Below are positions 46,429-59,005 of a DNA stretch of 64,000 nt, in pieces. Each line of letters starts with the position of its first letter. Positions within the stretch are counted from its first letter, which is position 1. A program made the position numbers and the translations under genes. The notes beneath the pieces were generated by a model. The model saw only the letters and a program-made list of their open reading frames with translations. It was not told the origin of the DNA and made no database searches. Source of the stretch: Epiperipatus broadwayi (taxonomy: Eukaryota > Onychophora > Udeonychophora > Euonychophora > Peripatidae); contig JAQFVV010000563.1 in NCBI GenBank assembly GCA_028023455.1, positions 62,001 to 126,000 on the forward strand, read 5' to 3'.

Positions 46429-47424
46429 TAGGGGGTGGAGAACCTCTGGCTTTCAGACCAATTCAGATCCTTGTAAGCTCTTTATATGGCCCTTGACATT
46501 TTAAAAAATGTATATATAATGTCTTTGTAGCAAATTTCTATTTAAACATGTATAGTGCAAATATTGATTAGAGTTAAGTAAAATAAAACATTTACTTTTT
46601 TAAATACAAGTTTCTCTCTCTCCACCTTTTGAATAGTTCTAATTTATTCTATCAAACATGCAACATTTCAACAAATTACATATACAATATAGTCTGTCTG
46701 ACTATAGATTTAATCTAGAATACTGGTGCATTTTGTTTATTTTTATAGTGATTTTCACAGACAGACAAACACATACTAGCAAAAATACAACCTAAATTTT
46801 ACTTCATTTAATTATGATTATTTTGTATGTATTTTTTTTATTACTATTACAATGGCTACACTGAATTAGATAAGAAAAAAACTTTTTTATAGGAAAAAAA
46901 GTACATCAATATGCCCAATATCTTTGGAAAATATTTAACTTAAAGAATACAATATTAAAATTCACTATTTATTAAAATATTCTGATTGCAACAAAACTGT
47001 TGAGGAAGAAATAAATATTAAAATAAAAACTTGAAAAGATGATTTATCAAGTGGCTGAGATGTTCATAAAAAGTATAAACAAGTCAGATCATTCTGTGAA
47101 AGCAAGTTACATTATTTAATATAAAAAAAAAATCAAAAAATTCATTTCTGAAGAGGAATTTATAAAAAGCTGCATCCTAGTTGCTGCAGAATTAATCTGT
47201 CCAGAATATAAAAAAAAAAATTCAAGAACATAAATGTCACAAAGCATAGTTACAAGGCAAATTGAAAATTCTTAAAAAAATTATGACCCTCATTTAAAAA
47301 AGGAAAATTGAAACTTTTGATCAAATGTAACAGGTTAATTTTTAAGTTGATAATTTTACATTGTCCATAAATGATATTCTAAATATCCAATTGGCCCATG
47401 GCAGAAAAAATATTACCCACTCTA
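46429..47424 (+). mobile_element. hAT element, ~1 kb, with decayed transposase
   Basis: The left end (GGGGGTGGAGAACCTCTGGC from 46431) and right end (GGCCCATGGCAGAAAA...TTACCCACTCTA to 47424) match the CAGGGGTGGGCAACCT...-type ends of hAT elements, with both termini mutated. Inside, on the plus strand, are transposase relics: ISLENI then LKEYNIKIHYLLKYSD (about 46918-46980, like the BED-finger end LKEYNIKRHY.TKH), and KKFISEEEFIKSCILVAAEL, ICPEYKKKIQEHK (about 47135-47230, like KPF.EGEF.KECL.AAAEI.CPE of ZBED5/GTF2IRD2-type transposases). Stops and shifts occur, and the catalytic DDE part is missing. I could not see an 8-bp duplication. Confidence 0.78.
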
Positions 47425-50400
47425 GCTTTACTATATATATATGTGTGTGTATTTTACTATTTAAATTCAAAAATCATTGTTAACGAATCCTAATGGCTCA
47501 TTTAATTAAGTTATTATTTGAAAATAATTAAAATATTATTACATTCCAATACTCATTTTAATTTTTAAAAAATAGTAACTGAAATATATATATATATATT
47601 ATTGTTAAAAGGAGATTGCCTTGACAACAGGTTGAGATTGTTGTGATATGGGTTTTTCTATGTGCTGGCTGATTTTAATGATTATATATATATATAGATT
47701 GTAATTTTATATTTTACTAGGGAAATTAATAAAAATAGTCATAATTTATAAAAAAAAAAAAAAAAATGTATTGGCTTTCCTTTAGTGTTAAATTAAGTAA
47801 ATCAATCACTATTATTGGTAAAATGGCAGGGGATATGATTAAAAGTGAATTTATAAAGTCTCTTATAGTACTACCTATTATAATAGAGTAAAAGAAAGTT
47901 ACCCAAAATGTCTTCTGAATAGATTTTATTAACCAATGCCTAGCAAAAATATAGGCATCGCATTTTTTTTTCCAAAAAGCACAGTCGACTTTTTTTTATA
48001 TATGTGCAAACAGAAATCATACACACATAAATTTAATATTAGTGGAAAATATGTGATATTAGACCAACTACAATCAAACATAATATTTGAAGTATTAATT
48101 TAATAATTATATTACGAGAATTATACAGTCAATATTACATTCAGTTAGGAAAAAAAAAATTAATATTGTTTTTAAACATCTAAATGTACATGCAAGGAAG
48201 CTTTGTATTTAAAACTTAATCAATTTAGAAAGGTATTAGTGTAAAATGACAAAAGAGAACTTGTTTTGTTGATTATTAAAATTCAGCTATATTATTAGAT
48301 AAATTTCTTAATAAATTTTTGAGAACTCTAAAATATAATCAAAGATTATTATTATATAATATTCTGATTTTATAACTTATTTATATGCAAAATAAACAAT
48401 TGCACATTTTAGTTGTACAGTAATAATCTAAATTAAGATATACAGTCAAAATATTTTAATCTCCATTTAATGTAATTTCTTAAAATTTGTACTTTTGGAA
48501 ATCTCCAGATTTTCAAGTTTGCCTGATATTGATTATTATCATAACAATGGGACAGATTTTATACATAAAGTCTTGAAACGCAAAAAAACTCTGGATAATA
48601 TTGGATGATATCACATACCACATGATATCTCCTCTGTCAAAATTTAATAAATCTTTACTGAATTACAGTGCATCAAGAATTATATCCAATTAAATGTTTA
48701 AAACAGCAATCTTGTTTACCTTCTCTTTTGCCTAGCTGACATCAGTCTAAGTGGATAAATTACAGCATCAATAAGGATTATCATTGAATATTATTTAAAA
48801 GAAAATTAAATTTAATTGTTTTAAGTCATCAATGGAATTTATCAAAGTGCTTATGGGATGTTGCTGCATAAAGTATATTTTCAGAAGTCCATCTCTTTAT
48901 TTGAAGATGAAATAACTTACTTGAATTAATCTTGTCTGCCTCTACCTATTGATTTACTGAATGTTAAAAATGTTGTACAAACTATGGATTGACATCCAAC
49001 ATTTTATTGCTCACATAAGAAAGCTTCTTAAAATTCTGATGAAGATTAGTTAAAGTAATTAGAGTTAATGGATTATTTATTCTCTGCTAGGTCTCAACAG
49101 TTAATAAGAGAATCTGAACTATAGCTGGGAATTCAATTTGCTTAATTAATGGATTGTCAAACAATTGCATTTAATGCATATGACAAACATCAACCATCAT
49201 AATATTCATTTACTGCTTCCCAAAGAATTAGTTTGCTTATTTTGTGCAAAACTACAGTTCTAACATCAACCCAAGGATAATGGATTTATAATTATTGATA
49301 CTATAACCATAAAATATGACAGAGGTGTTATAATGTGTTAAATATAATTTTTCTATAAAAGATTAAATGCTATACTACAACATAAGCTGAAATATGAGTG
49401 ATAATTTTAATTTACTGCAAATCTTTGGAAAAAATCATCCTGTTAATATATGCTTTGAATTTTAACTTCCTAATGGAGTATTCCACCCTGTGGATTTATT
49501 GTTAAGCATATCTTATTAGAATTATTGCCATTAAAATTCAATAATCTGTGGCTACTTTAAAAATACGATAGACCTAAATAAAATGTTTTGACTGTGCATA
49601 GGATTTGCAGATTACTTGTTAAAAGTGATTGTCTACTGAATTTTATTCTTAAATTATGCAATAATTTTCTTTAATAATTATCATTGTTGTAATTATTATG
49701 AATAAAGTTCTCAAAAGAATGCTGGTGTATAAGAAGATACGGTAGCTACCTTATATTTTAGTTAGATTTGCATATGCATGTAATATCTGATGTTATATTT
49801 TATATTGCAGACTGGTTGCATTAAGTTAAATTAATTTATCAACTCTATAAACTTGTTATATTTAACTTATTTTATGTTTTATTTGTCCTTGTTCTCAGTC
49901 TCATCTTATTAGTCATAAAATGTCTTGACTAGATAATTGAACCACAAGAAAATATTACCTTAATTGTACCTAGTAAATATTATAAAAAAATTTGATGGTT
50001 GCTATAACATGTAGCAAAGCACTTGTGGTATCAATAATTCAAAATATTATTTGTTAGTTGAGATTTGGTCTTAACTAAATATTGAAACTTTGTTAATGTA
50101 TAATATAAACTTGACAAAGTAGCAAGTCCATGCTACTAAGGGATGCAGTTGTCAGATTTTCTGAAGTTATGTGTTCATACAGCATTGATATGACTACTAG
50201 ATAAATTGCTTGTTCCTAAAAGGGTTAAGGGATTAGACCGATTTTACAATGAGTTTGCTAATGGATTAATTTACAGAGAAAAAAGATTAAGGACATCATA
50301 AAACATTCTTATCCATCTATAATTAATAGTAGGCATTGAATGAAGTATGCATAACACTCTCAATAATAGTTTTGTATCTGTATTATATTATTGACCATAC

Positions 50401-52980
50401 ACATAATCATAACCCAAAGTTAGATTATTTAAAAAGAACAAAATAATAATATTTGTAATTATTTGCGAGAACTTTTGATATTATAAGTACGTTTATTGTT
50501 CATTAATATTTTTTTTTGTTTTGTTTAATATAATTGTTATTAATAATAAAGTAGGAGTTATATTTTTCATGTAGATGTTTGTCATTACTGAAATCATCAA
50601 CTTTTATACATTATAAAAATAAAAGAGGTCATACATTTATTAAATTTATTTGCATCACTTATCTTCGTCTCCAACACAAAATTCAATAAGGCTCGATAGT
50701 CAACAACAAAATCCATTTGATACATAAATCACACCTTGAATAAATTAATTATAATTTTAATTTTATATTTTGTTAAATAAATAATTTAATTAGATTTAGT
50801 TAAGAACACTAAGAGAAATAATTGATTTAACCTTAATCTTTAATTTAGGATAGAGATAGTTAATTGCTAGCCACTAAAACACCCTCGTTTATTTTAAGTC
50901 TTTATACATTATATATTGCGCTATAGTCTGTGCACATAAAAACACATTAAGATAATCATGATTTTTGTTCTTAGAGAGATAAAACAAATCAATATTCATT
51001 TTAGTTTACTTTCTATAATGGTGCATCCAATCTTAAATGCATTTTACACAATCACACTCGTCTCAAACATCATCTTTTGCTCCTGCCCAAATGCGATGGG
51101 AGAGAAATAAAACATATAAAATAAAAATAAAAAATTAAATAATAATAAATTATACAAAAAGTTTTCATTACTTTACATTTATGTACTGTTCTTAGGCAAT
51201 TGATTCCATTTTTCTGAATTAAAGTGAATTTGCTAATATGATCAAATGAAAAGGTAACTGGCTCTCACTCTCTAAATTGCCTTCACAACCATCTCGTGAT
51301 CAATTCTTGTATTATATAGAACTCTTTTTAGCTATTCACAGGAAAAATATTAACAGAATAGATGTCTGAATCACAAGTTACAATAGTGTCGTGGATATCT
51401 TTAGCGATCATTTTCTATGCTCATCGTGCAATGATAAAATCTTGCAAACCACTTGACTATTTCTGTGACTCAATTTATTGCTATATGCAATTTGACTCAT
51501 TTCACATGAGTGTCTAGAAGTTTTGCCCAATTTAAAATAAAATTTAATGTTAGCATACTGTTCCATCATGGGTTAAGGTGCAAAACATACTGTCATATTT
51601 CGTATTATAACTTGTGATACTAACGCCTTAAAATTTTTGGGAGAAGCTAAACTATATCACCATATTATACACGAATTGATTCAGAGACAGTGCTATAAGA
51701 AGCTTGACTAAAGAATCAATCACCTTTTCACTACATACAATATAAATTATTTTATTCCCCTACCTCACCGTGTGTTTAATTTCCATCATTTTAATTATTA
51801 ATTTTACTGACGCTAATATTTTAATATTTTTTACAGTACATTTAAAGTAAATTGAAATATATATATATAATAATTTTAATGCTTTGTGATTCTGTTGGAG
51901 ATACATATGTGATTTTTGAAGTCATATATGCAACATCTTAAACATTTTTACAACTATTAATCTTCTGTTAAAGTCTTCCTATTTAAAAAAGTCTACACTG
52001 AATCCCGATCTTAAGATGATGAATAGTCTTCATAGGTGTTATCATTACATGAATATTGTATGTAACCTATAGCAATTCGTTTATTTTGTTAGGCATTTAT
52101 ATAAATATGATTTGCTGATGTCAGAGAATTGAATATAATGATACTGAAACAATTTATACTTTAAATTTTGAATATTAATTTATCAAGGATTAGATCCAGC
52201 CATTTTAAATGGTCACAAACTTTAATCAACGATTAAACTGCTTTTATTTTTTTTAATTTTTCCTTGTGTGTGTGTGTATATATATATATATAAGCCAGTA
52301 TCTGAAAAACAGGGTGATTAGTTCACTAAAAATGTTTTCAACTACATAATTAATCAATAGTAAATCATATAAAACAAAACCTGAAGAGATTGCATTCTTT
52401 AATATTAAATAAATAAAAAGAATAAAGCTAGTGAAAAAAAAAATATCTCAAATGTGAGAAAGCAAAAGATAAAATGTCAAAGCTATAATGAGAAGAGGGT
52501 ATTACAGAACGGAAAAGTACATAAGACTTTGATAAACAGAGCATTTGTAATCTTGAGGGAATTAGGTTCAAACTAATTTAACATACTTACAGTCTGATAA
52601 AACCTTAAAACTTTTTTTTTTAGAATTTCAATTTCTATGTTTATTAAATGTTTCATTTTTCAGTCTCTCTAGAATATAATATATATATTGGTTTATATTT
52701 TTGAAGACAAGCAAAGCACAAACTGAAATTGAACAAAATAATGAAAACATTGTAGTAGAATAATAATTTGCATCAAGAATCAAAACAAATGAATAATTCT
52801 AAAGAAAGAATATGCTATTTCTCTTGGGGAAAAGCCACTAATTTTTTAACAAATCACGATGAAAAATTCTTTAAAATACTCATGCAAGAATGGCCTATAA
52901 GGGCTTAATAACATTTGAAACAGGTGTTACAAAGGCTATGGAAATAAAAGAAAAACATTTTTTTTTTCAAATTCCAAATT
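47425..52980. other. Long stretch without a recognised gene; less simple from 48.6 to 50.3 kb
   Basis: Past the repeat at 47585-47700 there is no recognised repeat or frame. Between about 48600 and 50300 long A/T runs almost vanish and TAAT-type motifs such as TTAATTAATGG recur, so this part is compositionally distinct from its surroundings. Weak SINE-like blocks sit near 50140-50200 and 52530-52600 (GGTTCAAACTA). (TG)n(TA)n lies at 52267-52292. Confidence 0.45.
47585..47700 (+). repeat. Short repeat bounded by (AT)n, copy 1
   Basis: The block GTTAAAAGGAGATTGCC, TTGACAACAGGTTGAG, ATTGTTGTGATATGGG sits between two (TA)n tracts. The reverse complement of 63026-63145 has the same order (TTAAAAGG, TTGCCTTGACAGCAG, TATTGGTTGCTATAT) and the same (AT)n borders. 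Only two diverged copies, so moderate confidence. Confidence 0.5.
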
Positions 52981-53069
52981 TTTTATATGAAAGCGTTGAC
53001 TGGGAAGCGAACCTGAGATGGCTGCTTGGAAAGCAACTATGCTAATCACTAGGCCACCTACGCTTGACA
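52981..53069 (-). mobile_element. tRNA-Gly(UCC)-derived SINE with TSD
   Basis: The minus strand reads GTCAA then a 71-nt tRNA-sized body (53063 down to 52993): GCGTAGGTGGCCTAGTG, ATTAGCATAGTTGC, loop TTTCCAA with anticodon position TCC, GCAGCCATCTCAGG, TTCGCTTCCCAGTCAACGC. This matches eukaryotic tRNA-Gly(UCC) along its length: D-arm TAGTG.TTAGCATAG, anticodon stem GTTGC/GCAGC, box B GGTTCG. A mismatched acceptor stem, a TTT..CATAT-A tail and the flanking duplication CAAATTCCAAATT (52968-52980) versus CAAACTCCAAATC (53070-53082) show a SINE rather than a working tRNA gene. Confidence 0.88.
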
Positions 53070-53082
53070 CAAACTCCAAATC

Positions 53083-54579
53083 TGACTGTAAAAAATTGAA
53101 GTTGTTAGATGTGATCATAATACTTTTTGATTATTAATAATGTTCATATCTAGAAAACTAACATATTCAAATGATCCATGGTCAAGTTGGTAGAAAGTAA
53201 ACTTATAGATACATTCCCCTCTTTTGTTCAATCTTCCAATAATTGAAAAAATATGAAATTACAATTCTTTCAATCATGTGATATGCTACCAGTCATCAAC
53301 TCCTCTTCTCATAATAATATACTTTTAGATCAGAGTTTCAATTAAAAAACTAGTAATATTGAAATAGCAGTTTGGAGATAAATATTTCAATAAAGTTCAT
53401 GATGGGTAATTTTTGTTAAAAGGTAGAACATTCATGGGAATGTTAATTTCTGTGATATTTTTTTTATTCTACTTTTGGAAACAGATAAAGGGGAAGGGGA
53501 GATTATAAGTATTTGTAATGAACAGTAATTCTTCTCTGTAAGAGGTGACTGTAGATTGTGTAAATTCAAGAGTTTCATTTTCTTATCTACATGAATGCAA
53601 TTTTCATTCTTGAAGCATTAAATAGTTCCAAGTTTTGGAGATCAGTTTTGACTCCAATCAAACATCAATAATTTTCTCATTTTAAACATAGGTTTAATAT
53701 GTCTTATCTCAGACTTTCTTACCACACATCTATTTCTAAATTCATACATGTATAAAACAAAACAATTGTATTGGTATTTAAATTTTGGTGATTTATTGCA
53801 TCAAAAATATAATACTTTTGTCTAGCTCTTACATACAAATATAACATCACCATCTTAATGTGTAATCCTTAACTCAAATAATATTAGGTATGTCTATTTG
53901 TTTGGAAACTATGTCAGTTTCTTTCATCTTAAATTTCTCTCTTGCACACCCATTAATGCTATTTTTCCTGTATATACACTCATTTCATGCTAGGAAAAAA
54001 ACATACTACTGATGTATTAAATATAAAATTTTGAAGAAGTCAGTGTTTGCAATAGGCAATAAAGATTAAATAATTTAGTCTAGCCTCCACATGCTTGATT
54101 AATTTAGTTCTTTATTATCCAGTTTCATGTAAATTTGCAAGATTACTTAAAGAAGATTTTTGAAATATCAAAAACTTTTATATTTTGCACAGTTTAAAAG
54201 ATTCCTGATTATTTTTTTACACAATAATTGTATAATACTTAATAAAAAGCCAAAGTATACATGATTTCACTTTATTTTATATGTATAAAAGTTTTATTTT
54301 AAAAAACAAGTCATCAAATTCTAATGTAATGCTAATAAAAATAACCATGACCAGTAGGGTGACAATACCTTTTGAAATTGATCAGTAAAATGTTTACAGA
54401 CTCTGTGATAGAATATTTTAAAATATTCTAAAATTATAAATGGAATTAAAATTTTTAAAGCAGAAGTTTTTATACATTTAGCAGTTCTTCACATTTATTC
54501 ATTCCTGATTTTAATATAGTTTTACTTCTGAAAACTATGTAAACAAAATACTTATTTATAAGTAAGTTTTAGTGGAGAA
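53083..54579. other. AT-rich noncoding DNA
   Basis: No recognised frame or repeat. Confidence 0.55.
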
Positions 54580-55728
54580 GATATAAATTAAATATTAATA
54601 TCAATAGGCTTAATGTTTTTGAGGATCCATGCCTCATAATCATAGCCAATACAAAAAAAATGTATAATAAAATATATGCAAAGATATTTAAATAAGCCAC
54701 TGTTACGTAGCCCATTTCTTCGAGATCTCAAAGCAAGTATATTTTCTATTGATAGCATGGATGTTTCCATTAATGTAGAATGCTTCTCACTTACCATTAC
54801 ATATGAAACACCAACAAAGAACTCAAATACCTCGACCTGTCATTATCACGAAACCGCCATTTGATAGATTATAAAATGATAGTCAAGCCATTTGAAATTT
54901 GAAGCTGCATTCATCCTAACTCCAACTCACCTGCATCGCATAAATTTGCTGGTTTAAATGCATTTTTATTTAGAAACTTGCATCTCTGTAAATACGATGC
55001 AGTCAGGAAAGAAAATATAAACAACTACATTAAAGATCTGTTAGCAGCAGGTTTTAAATTTAAAGCTATTAAAAATAAAATTACAAAATTCCATAATAAA
55101 ATAAACAATAATGTACCCCACACCGATCTATCTAGAATAACAATCCCCTACATTCCCAAAAATATCTAGCAAACTAACTAAAGCATTAACCGATAAATTT
55201 AAAATAGCATTTAGAACTCCGCCCAATTCTAATAGATTGATTAACAACTCTTAAGATCACATTGATCAATCATTCACCCCACATGTGATATACTCCATTG
55301 CATGCCCTCAGGCCAGATGCCATGCTGTATATTATGGTGAAACTAAAGCTACAATCAACAATAGACTTGCTCAACACCTGTACACTTACAACAGAGCTCA
55401 GAAGACCAACAATACATCCTCTGTATTTTTGGAGCATGCCAAGCAATCCGGACACAACTTCACACCTGCCAATCCCATAATCTTATGCTCAGAATCAAAT
55501 GATCATAAGAGAAAAATAAAAAAAGCATTCTACATTAATGGAAATATCAATGCTATCAATAGAAAAGATACTTGCTTCGAGATCTCAAAAAAATGGGCTA
55601 CGTAACACTGGCTTATTTAAATATCTTTGCATATATTGTATTATACTTTTTTTTTTGTGATGGCTATGATTATGAGGTATAGATCCTTGAAAATGTTAAG
55701 ACTATGATATCAATATTTAATTTATATC
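54580..55728 (+). mobile_element. Penelope-like element fragment with inverted 5' piece
   Basis: The right arm (55524-55728: end of the ORF plus 3' UTR) recurs in reverse complement as the left arm (54580-54784), about 205 bp with roughly 85-90% match by eye. Shared landmarks include GTTACGTAGCCCATTT, GAGATCTC and TTTAAATAAGCCA. Between them lies the sense remnant of the RT/GIY-YIG ORF. A sense 5'-truncated copy joined head-to-head to an inverted piece of its own 3' end is a known Penelope-like insertion form. Target duplications were not found. Confidence 0.88.
54784..55605 (+). pseudogene. Penelope-like RT C-terminus plus GIY-YIG endonuclease, broken
   Basis: In order: SLTITYETPTK (54787-54815); a frameshift; KELKYLDLSLSRN (54816-54854); a TGA at 54900; then HPNSNSPASHKFAGLNAF (54909-54962), the conserved end of the PLE RT; a linker with NYIKDLLAAGFKF and RITIPYIPK; a +1 shift at a TAG (about 55167); KLTKALTDKFKIAF; a TAA at 55252; and finally a GIY-YIG-like domain (VIYSIACPQ, YYGET, NNRLAQH; 55285-55400) continuing open to 55605. 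In PLEs this endonuclease nicks the target for RT priming. The RT catalytic core is missing, and three breaks mean it is dead. I give the pieces only as they stand. Confidence 0.88.
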
Positions 55729-57385
55729 ATTCCTATTTTAAAAATGTTTCAATCAATAAAGATTTTGCTGAATTTTTGGCTGTTTTCCTGCCCACTGTCA
55801 AATGATGAAAAAATACTTTGTTCACATTATATACTTTGTTTATTACTATTTTTTCAATATTAGTTCAAATATGATTTTTTTAAACATTTTTTTTATTTGT
55901 AAGCTTATATTTCTAACAAATCAAGTTCAATTCATTGAAATCTAATATATAAGTTTAATATTAAAATCAAATGTTGAACATTAATAAAAATATTCACAGG
56001 TCTTACAATAGAACGTGTCAATCTGTTAGAGAATTAAAAGAGTTACTTGCTGTTTGTAAGATATTGCAGTATTTTAGATCATATACAATATCTCACGGAA
56101 TCCATGACTAACAACTTCCTTAATCTGATCTGTCCACTGCATAAGAAAATGACAGCTGGGGTCAAGTCACTTTCCAATATTCTTTCAAGCAGTGGTAATT
56201 ATATATGTATATATATTTTTATTGTGTTTGACTTTAAAATAAAACTTAGTTGAAATATTCCTAAAATCATATTGATGCTAATTTTATCACCAATCTTATT
56301 ATTTATAACAGTAATACCTTAGCAAGTAAATATTTTATGGTTATTATTCTACCTTAATTATATATTTATTTCTATGGTTAGTGTTAAAACTGAAAGAGAA
56401 AAAGTTTAATTACGCACATGTTGTGACAAATACTTCACTCAAACTGAAGTAAGAAAATTCAAATCTTGATTTCAGATAAAGATTTATTTTCTCCCCAAGT
56501 TAAAAAGAAATGATTGTTTTGTTTTTTTTAATTCAAAATTTTTAGTAATAATAAAAAGGTAATCATTATAATTTATTTCTTTAATTTATATATATATAAA
56601 ATTATCTGCTTCAAAATAAGATTAGCGCCAGGTAGACAGGGACATGAATCTCAAGGGTGGCAAGCACAATTTTGTTTTCCAGAAATTCTCAAATTCTGAT
56701 AAACAAACTTTACATACATTATCGGACACCAGAGACAAATCTTGAGACTCCTACTGGAAGCAGCAGCTGAGAAATTGTAATTTCTATGAAAATAATAACA
56801 AGTCCATGAATACAAACTTAACAGTGGGGCTTGCTGACGACTTTAGAATGGCACTCTAGAGCTTTCTAATGTTGTGTATTATTTAAAAGAAAAGCCAAAA
56901 GAATATATTTTACCTTTTTTAATATTTTTTGCCCTCTAAATGTCTTTCTTTTATCTTATTACTAAGTATATTACCAAGAATTAAAAGATCTTTTCTTAAG
57001 TCCTTTGTCTAAAACTTATTTTTACTACTTTTTTTATTTAAATAAATATGAAAAAATGCATTTACACTTTTGAAAGCCATCAATCACTAGTATTTGTAAA
57101 AGACATAAATAAATTTAATTTTGAATATACATTGAAAGATGCAGCACTAACTTCTAGATAATTAGAATAATTTGTCTAATATATATATATATATATAAAG
57201 AAAGAATATTTAAAAAGTATTTATATATGTTAATGCTCCTACTAGAAACAGAGTAAGTAAACACTAAAGCATATTTTACATCATCATTCCTAAAATATAA
57301 TCTTTCAATGAGAAAGAATGAAACATACATCAATCTTAAAAAAACTAAAACAAAATAATCAGAAAGACTCCACTATAAAAGTTAA
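55729..57385. other. AT-rich noncoding DNA
   Basis: A patch at 56630-56870 is richer in GC (AGGTAGACAGGGACATG, GGAAGCAGCAGCTGAG) but has no clear frame. An (AT)n tract covers about 57180-57197. Confidence 0.5.
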
Positions 57386-57410
57386 AGATAGATAGGTGGA
57401 TGGATGGATG

Positions 57411-57473
<63 letters not shown>

Positions 57474-57538
57474 GGATGGATGGATGGATGGATGGATGGA
57501 TGGATGGATGGATGGATGGATGGATGGATGGATAGATG

Positions 57539-57637
<99 letters not shown>
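57386..57637. repeat. GATA/GATG compound microsatellite
   Basis: About 250 bp of 4-bp units in blocks: GATG (to about 57412), GATA (to about 57470), GATG (about 57471-57532), GATA (to 57637). The alternating blocks suggest slippage plus internal duplication. Confidence 0.98.
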
Positions 57638-58849
57638 TAACTTATCTAGTATATATAGTAATTTAAAAGATAGATAGATAACCTTAAATTTAAAAAAAAA
57701 ATGAACCTGTTAATAAATTAACTGAAAAGTGACAAAAACCGAACACAATATCATTAAAAAAAAAAAAAAGTATCCTAAGGAATGTTAAAAAAATGAATGT
57801 CATTACAAAAACAATAGTAATATATGCAGTAGTCTCATCCATATGCTTTCATTCAAGCAAAGTCAAAAATACCGAAAACCTAAATGCGACATGCGCAGTA
57901 TGATTTTTAACATATATATATATGTAAGTAAGCACTTGTTGAAAACCAATGCAGACATTTGTAGATGCAGGTATATATTGTACATGCTGCTGTGAACAAA
58001 AAACTAACCATATAAAACATAAAAATTCATAAAACAATGGATATAAAGATCATGGATACAAAGGAAATACTATAATTATACTGATTATAGTTTAATTCTA
58101 TCACTTCTGATATTTGAATGCCATGTCAATTACTATTTTAATGGATTCTATGACTATGATTTGCCATACAAAATGATTTCATCTGGTTTATAAATATACA
58201 TATATGGACAAGCTGCAATTGAGAATCATGTTAGCAGCAAAACTCCTAACAATCAAGCTGAATAGCTATTTATAAAAGATATCATATTTATAAAGATTCC
58301 ATTATAGTGGAAGCAGCCCTACCACCATTGGCCAGAACTGAAGATGAACAATCTTCCTAAAATATAAAATAGGATAATCATGAGAACTATCAAAGTGATG
58401 AAAGCTAAACTGTAAAAGTATATACATAAAATTAAAAGTTTATATATGTAATATCCCCCCTTCCCATGCCATTTTCCTTATTAAATTTTTCATTCCAATT
58501 TTTTCCTTTATATATAAATATCAAGACAAATAATAAAAAAATAAATTTTTTATAGAATAATAATGTACCAACGAATATAATAATAATAAATGAAGCAAAT
58601 TATCATAAAAACTGTTACTACATTATGTAGTTGCTTCATGCAATTCATAATTATTTAAAATATTCTGTGTGGTTTGGTCCAATGGCAGAGTGGAAAGAAA
58701 CTCAAATGTCCATGGCTCACATCCAAGCTATCAGTTCTGATGTTCAAATTTTACAAGAATTTGTGAGCAATAAACATTTGATTATCAATTTAACAAAGAC
58801 TGTTAAACAGATTTAATAAATAAAAACTTAAACTACTAAAACATGATAT
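57638..58849. other. AT-rich noncoding DNA
   Basis: The 61-codon frame at 58631-58816 has a mixed composition (WFGPMAEWKETQMSMAH), but I recognise no family and no splice sites settle it. Otherwise nothing. Confidence 0.5.
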
Positions 58850-59005
58850 GATCACCATTCCTTACGCTTACACAAATGATTAAAATAGTAGCAACTCTCT
58901 CTGTTCAGTAGTGCCACCCAGTGTAAGCCATGTAATAAATGGATTCTAGAAGTCTTCTAGCATCCATGGATTGCTTTCACAGGTTGCACTACTATATGGA
59001 GGATG
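58850..59005. mobile_element. Short inverted-repeat element
   Basis: The left arm AGTAGCAACTCTCTCTG, CAGTAGTGCCACCC and the right arm GGTTGCACTACTATATG, GAGGATGCTACTTTA are near complements around a centre with CTAGAAGTCTTCTAG (palindromic). The tail motifs AGCATCCATGG and TTTAACTAAAA also occur at the 3' end of the hammerhead-bearing copy at 24.9 kb, so this may be two joined 3' ends of that family. Confidence 0.6.

Noticed and set aside
52993-53063. Functional tRNA-Gly gene
   Set aside because: The body is tRNA-sized, but the acceptor stem is mismatched, it carries the SINE 5' extension and an A-rich tail, and target-site duplications flank it.
54676-54864. 62-codon plus-strand frame starting QRYLNK
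   Set aside because: Its first two thirds are the antisense of the Penelope-like 3' end (inverted left arm); only the end past 54784 is true element sequence.
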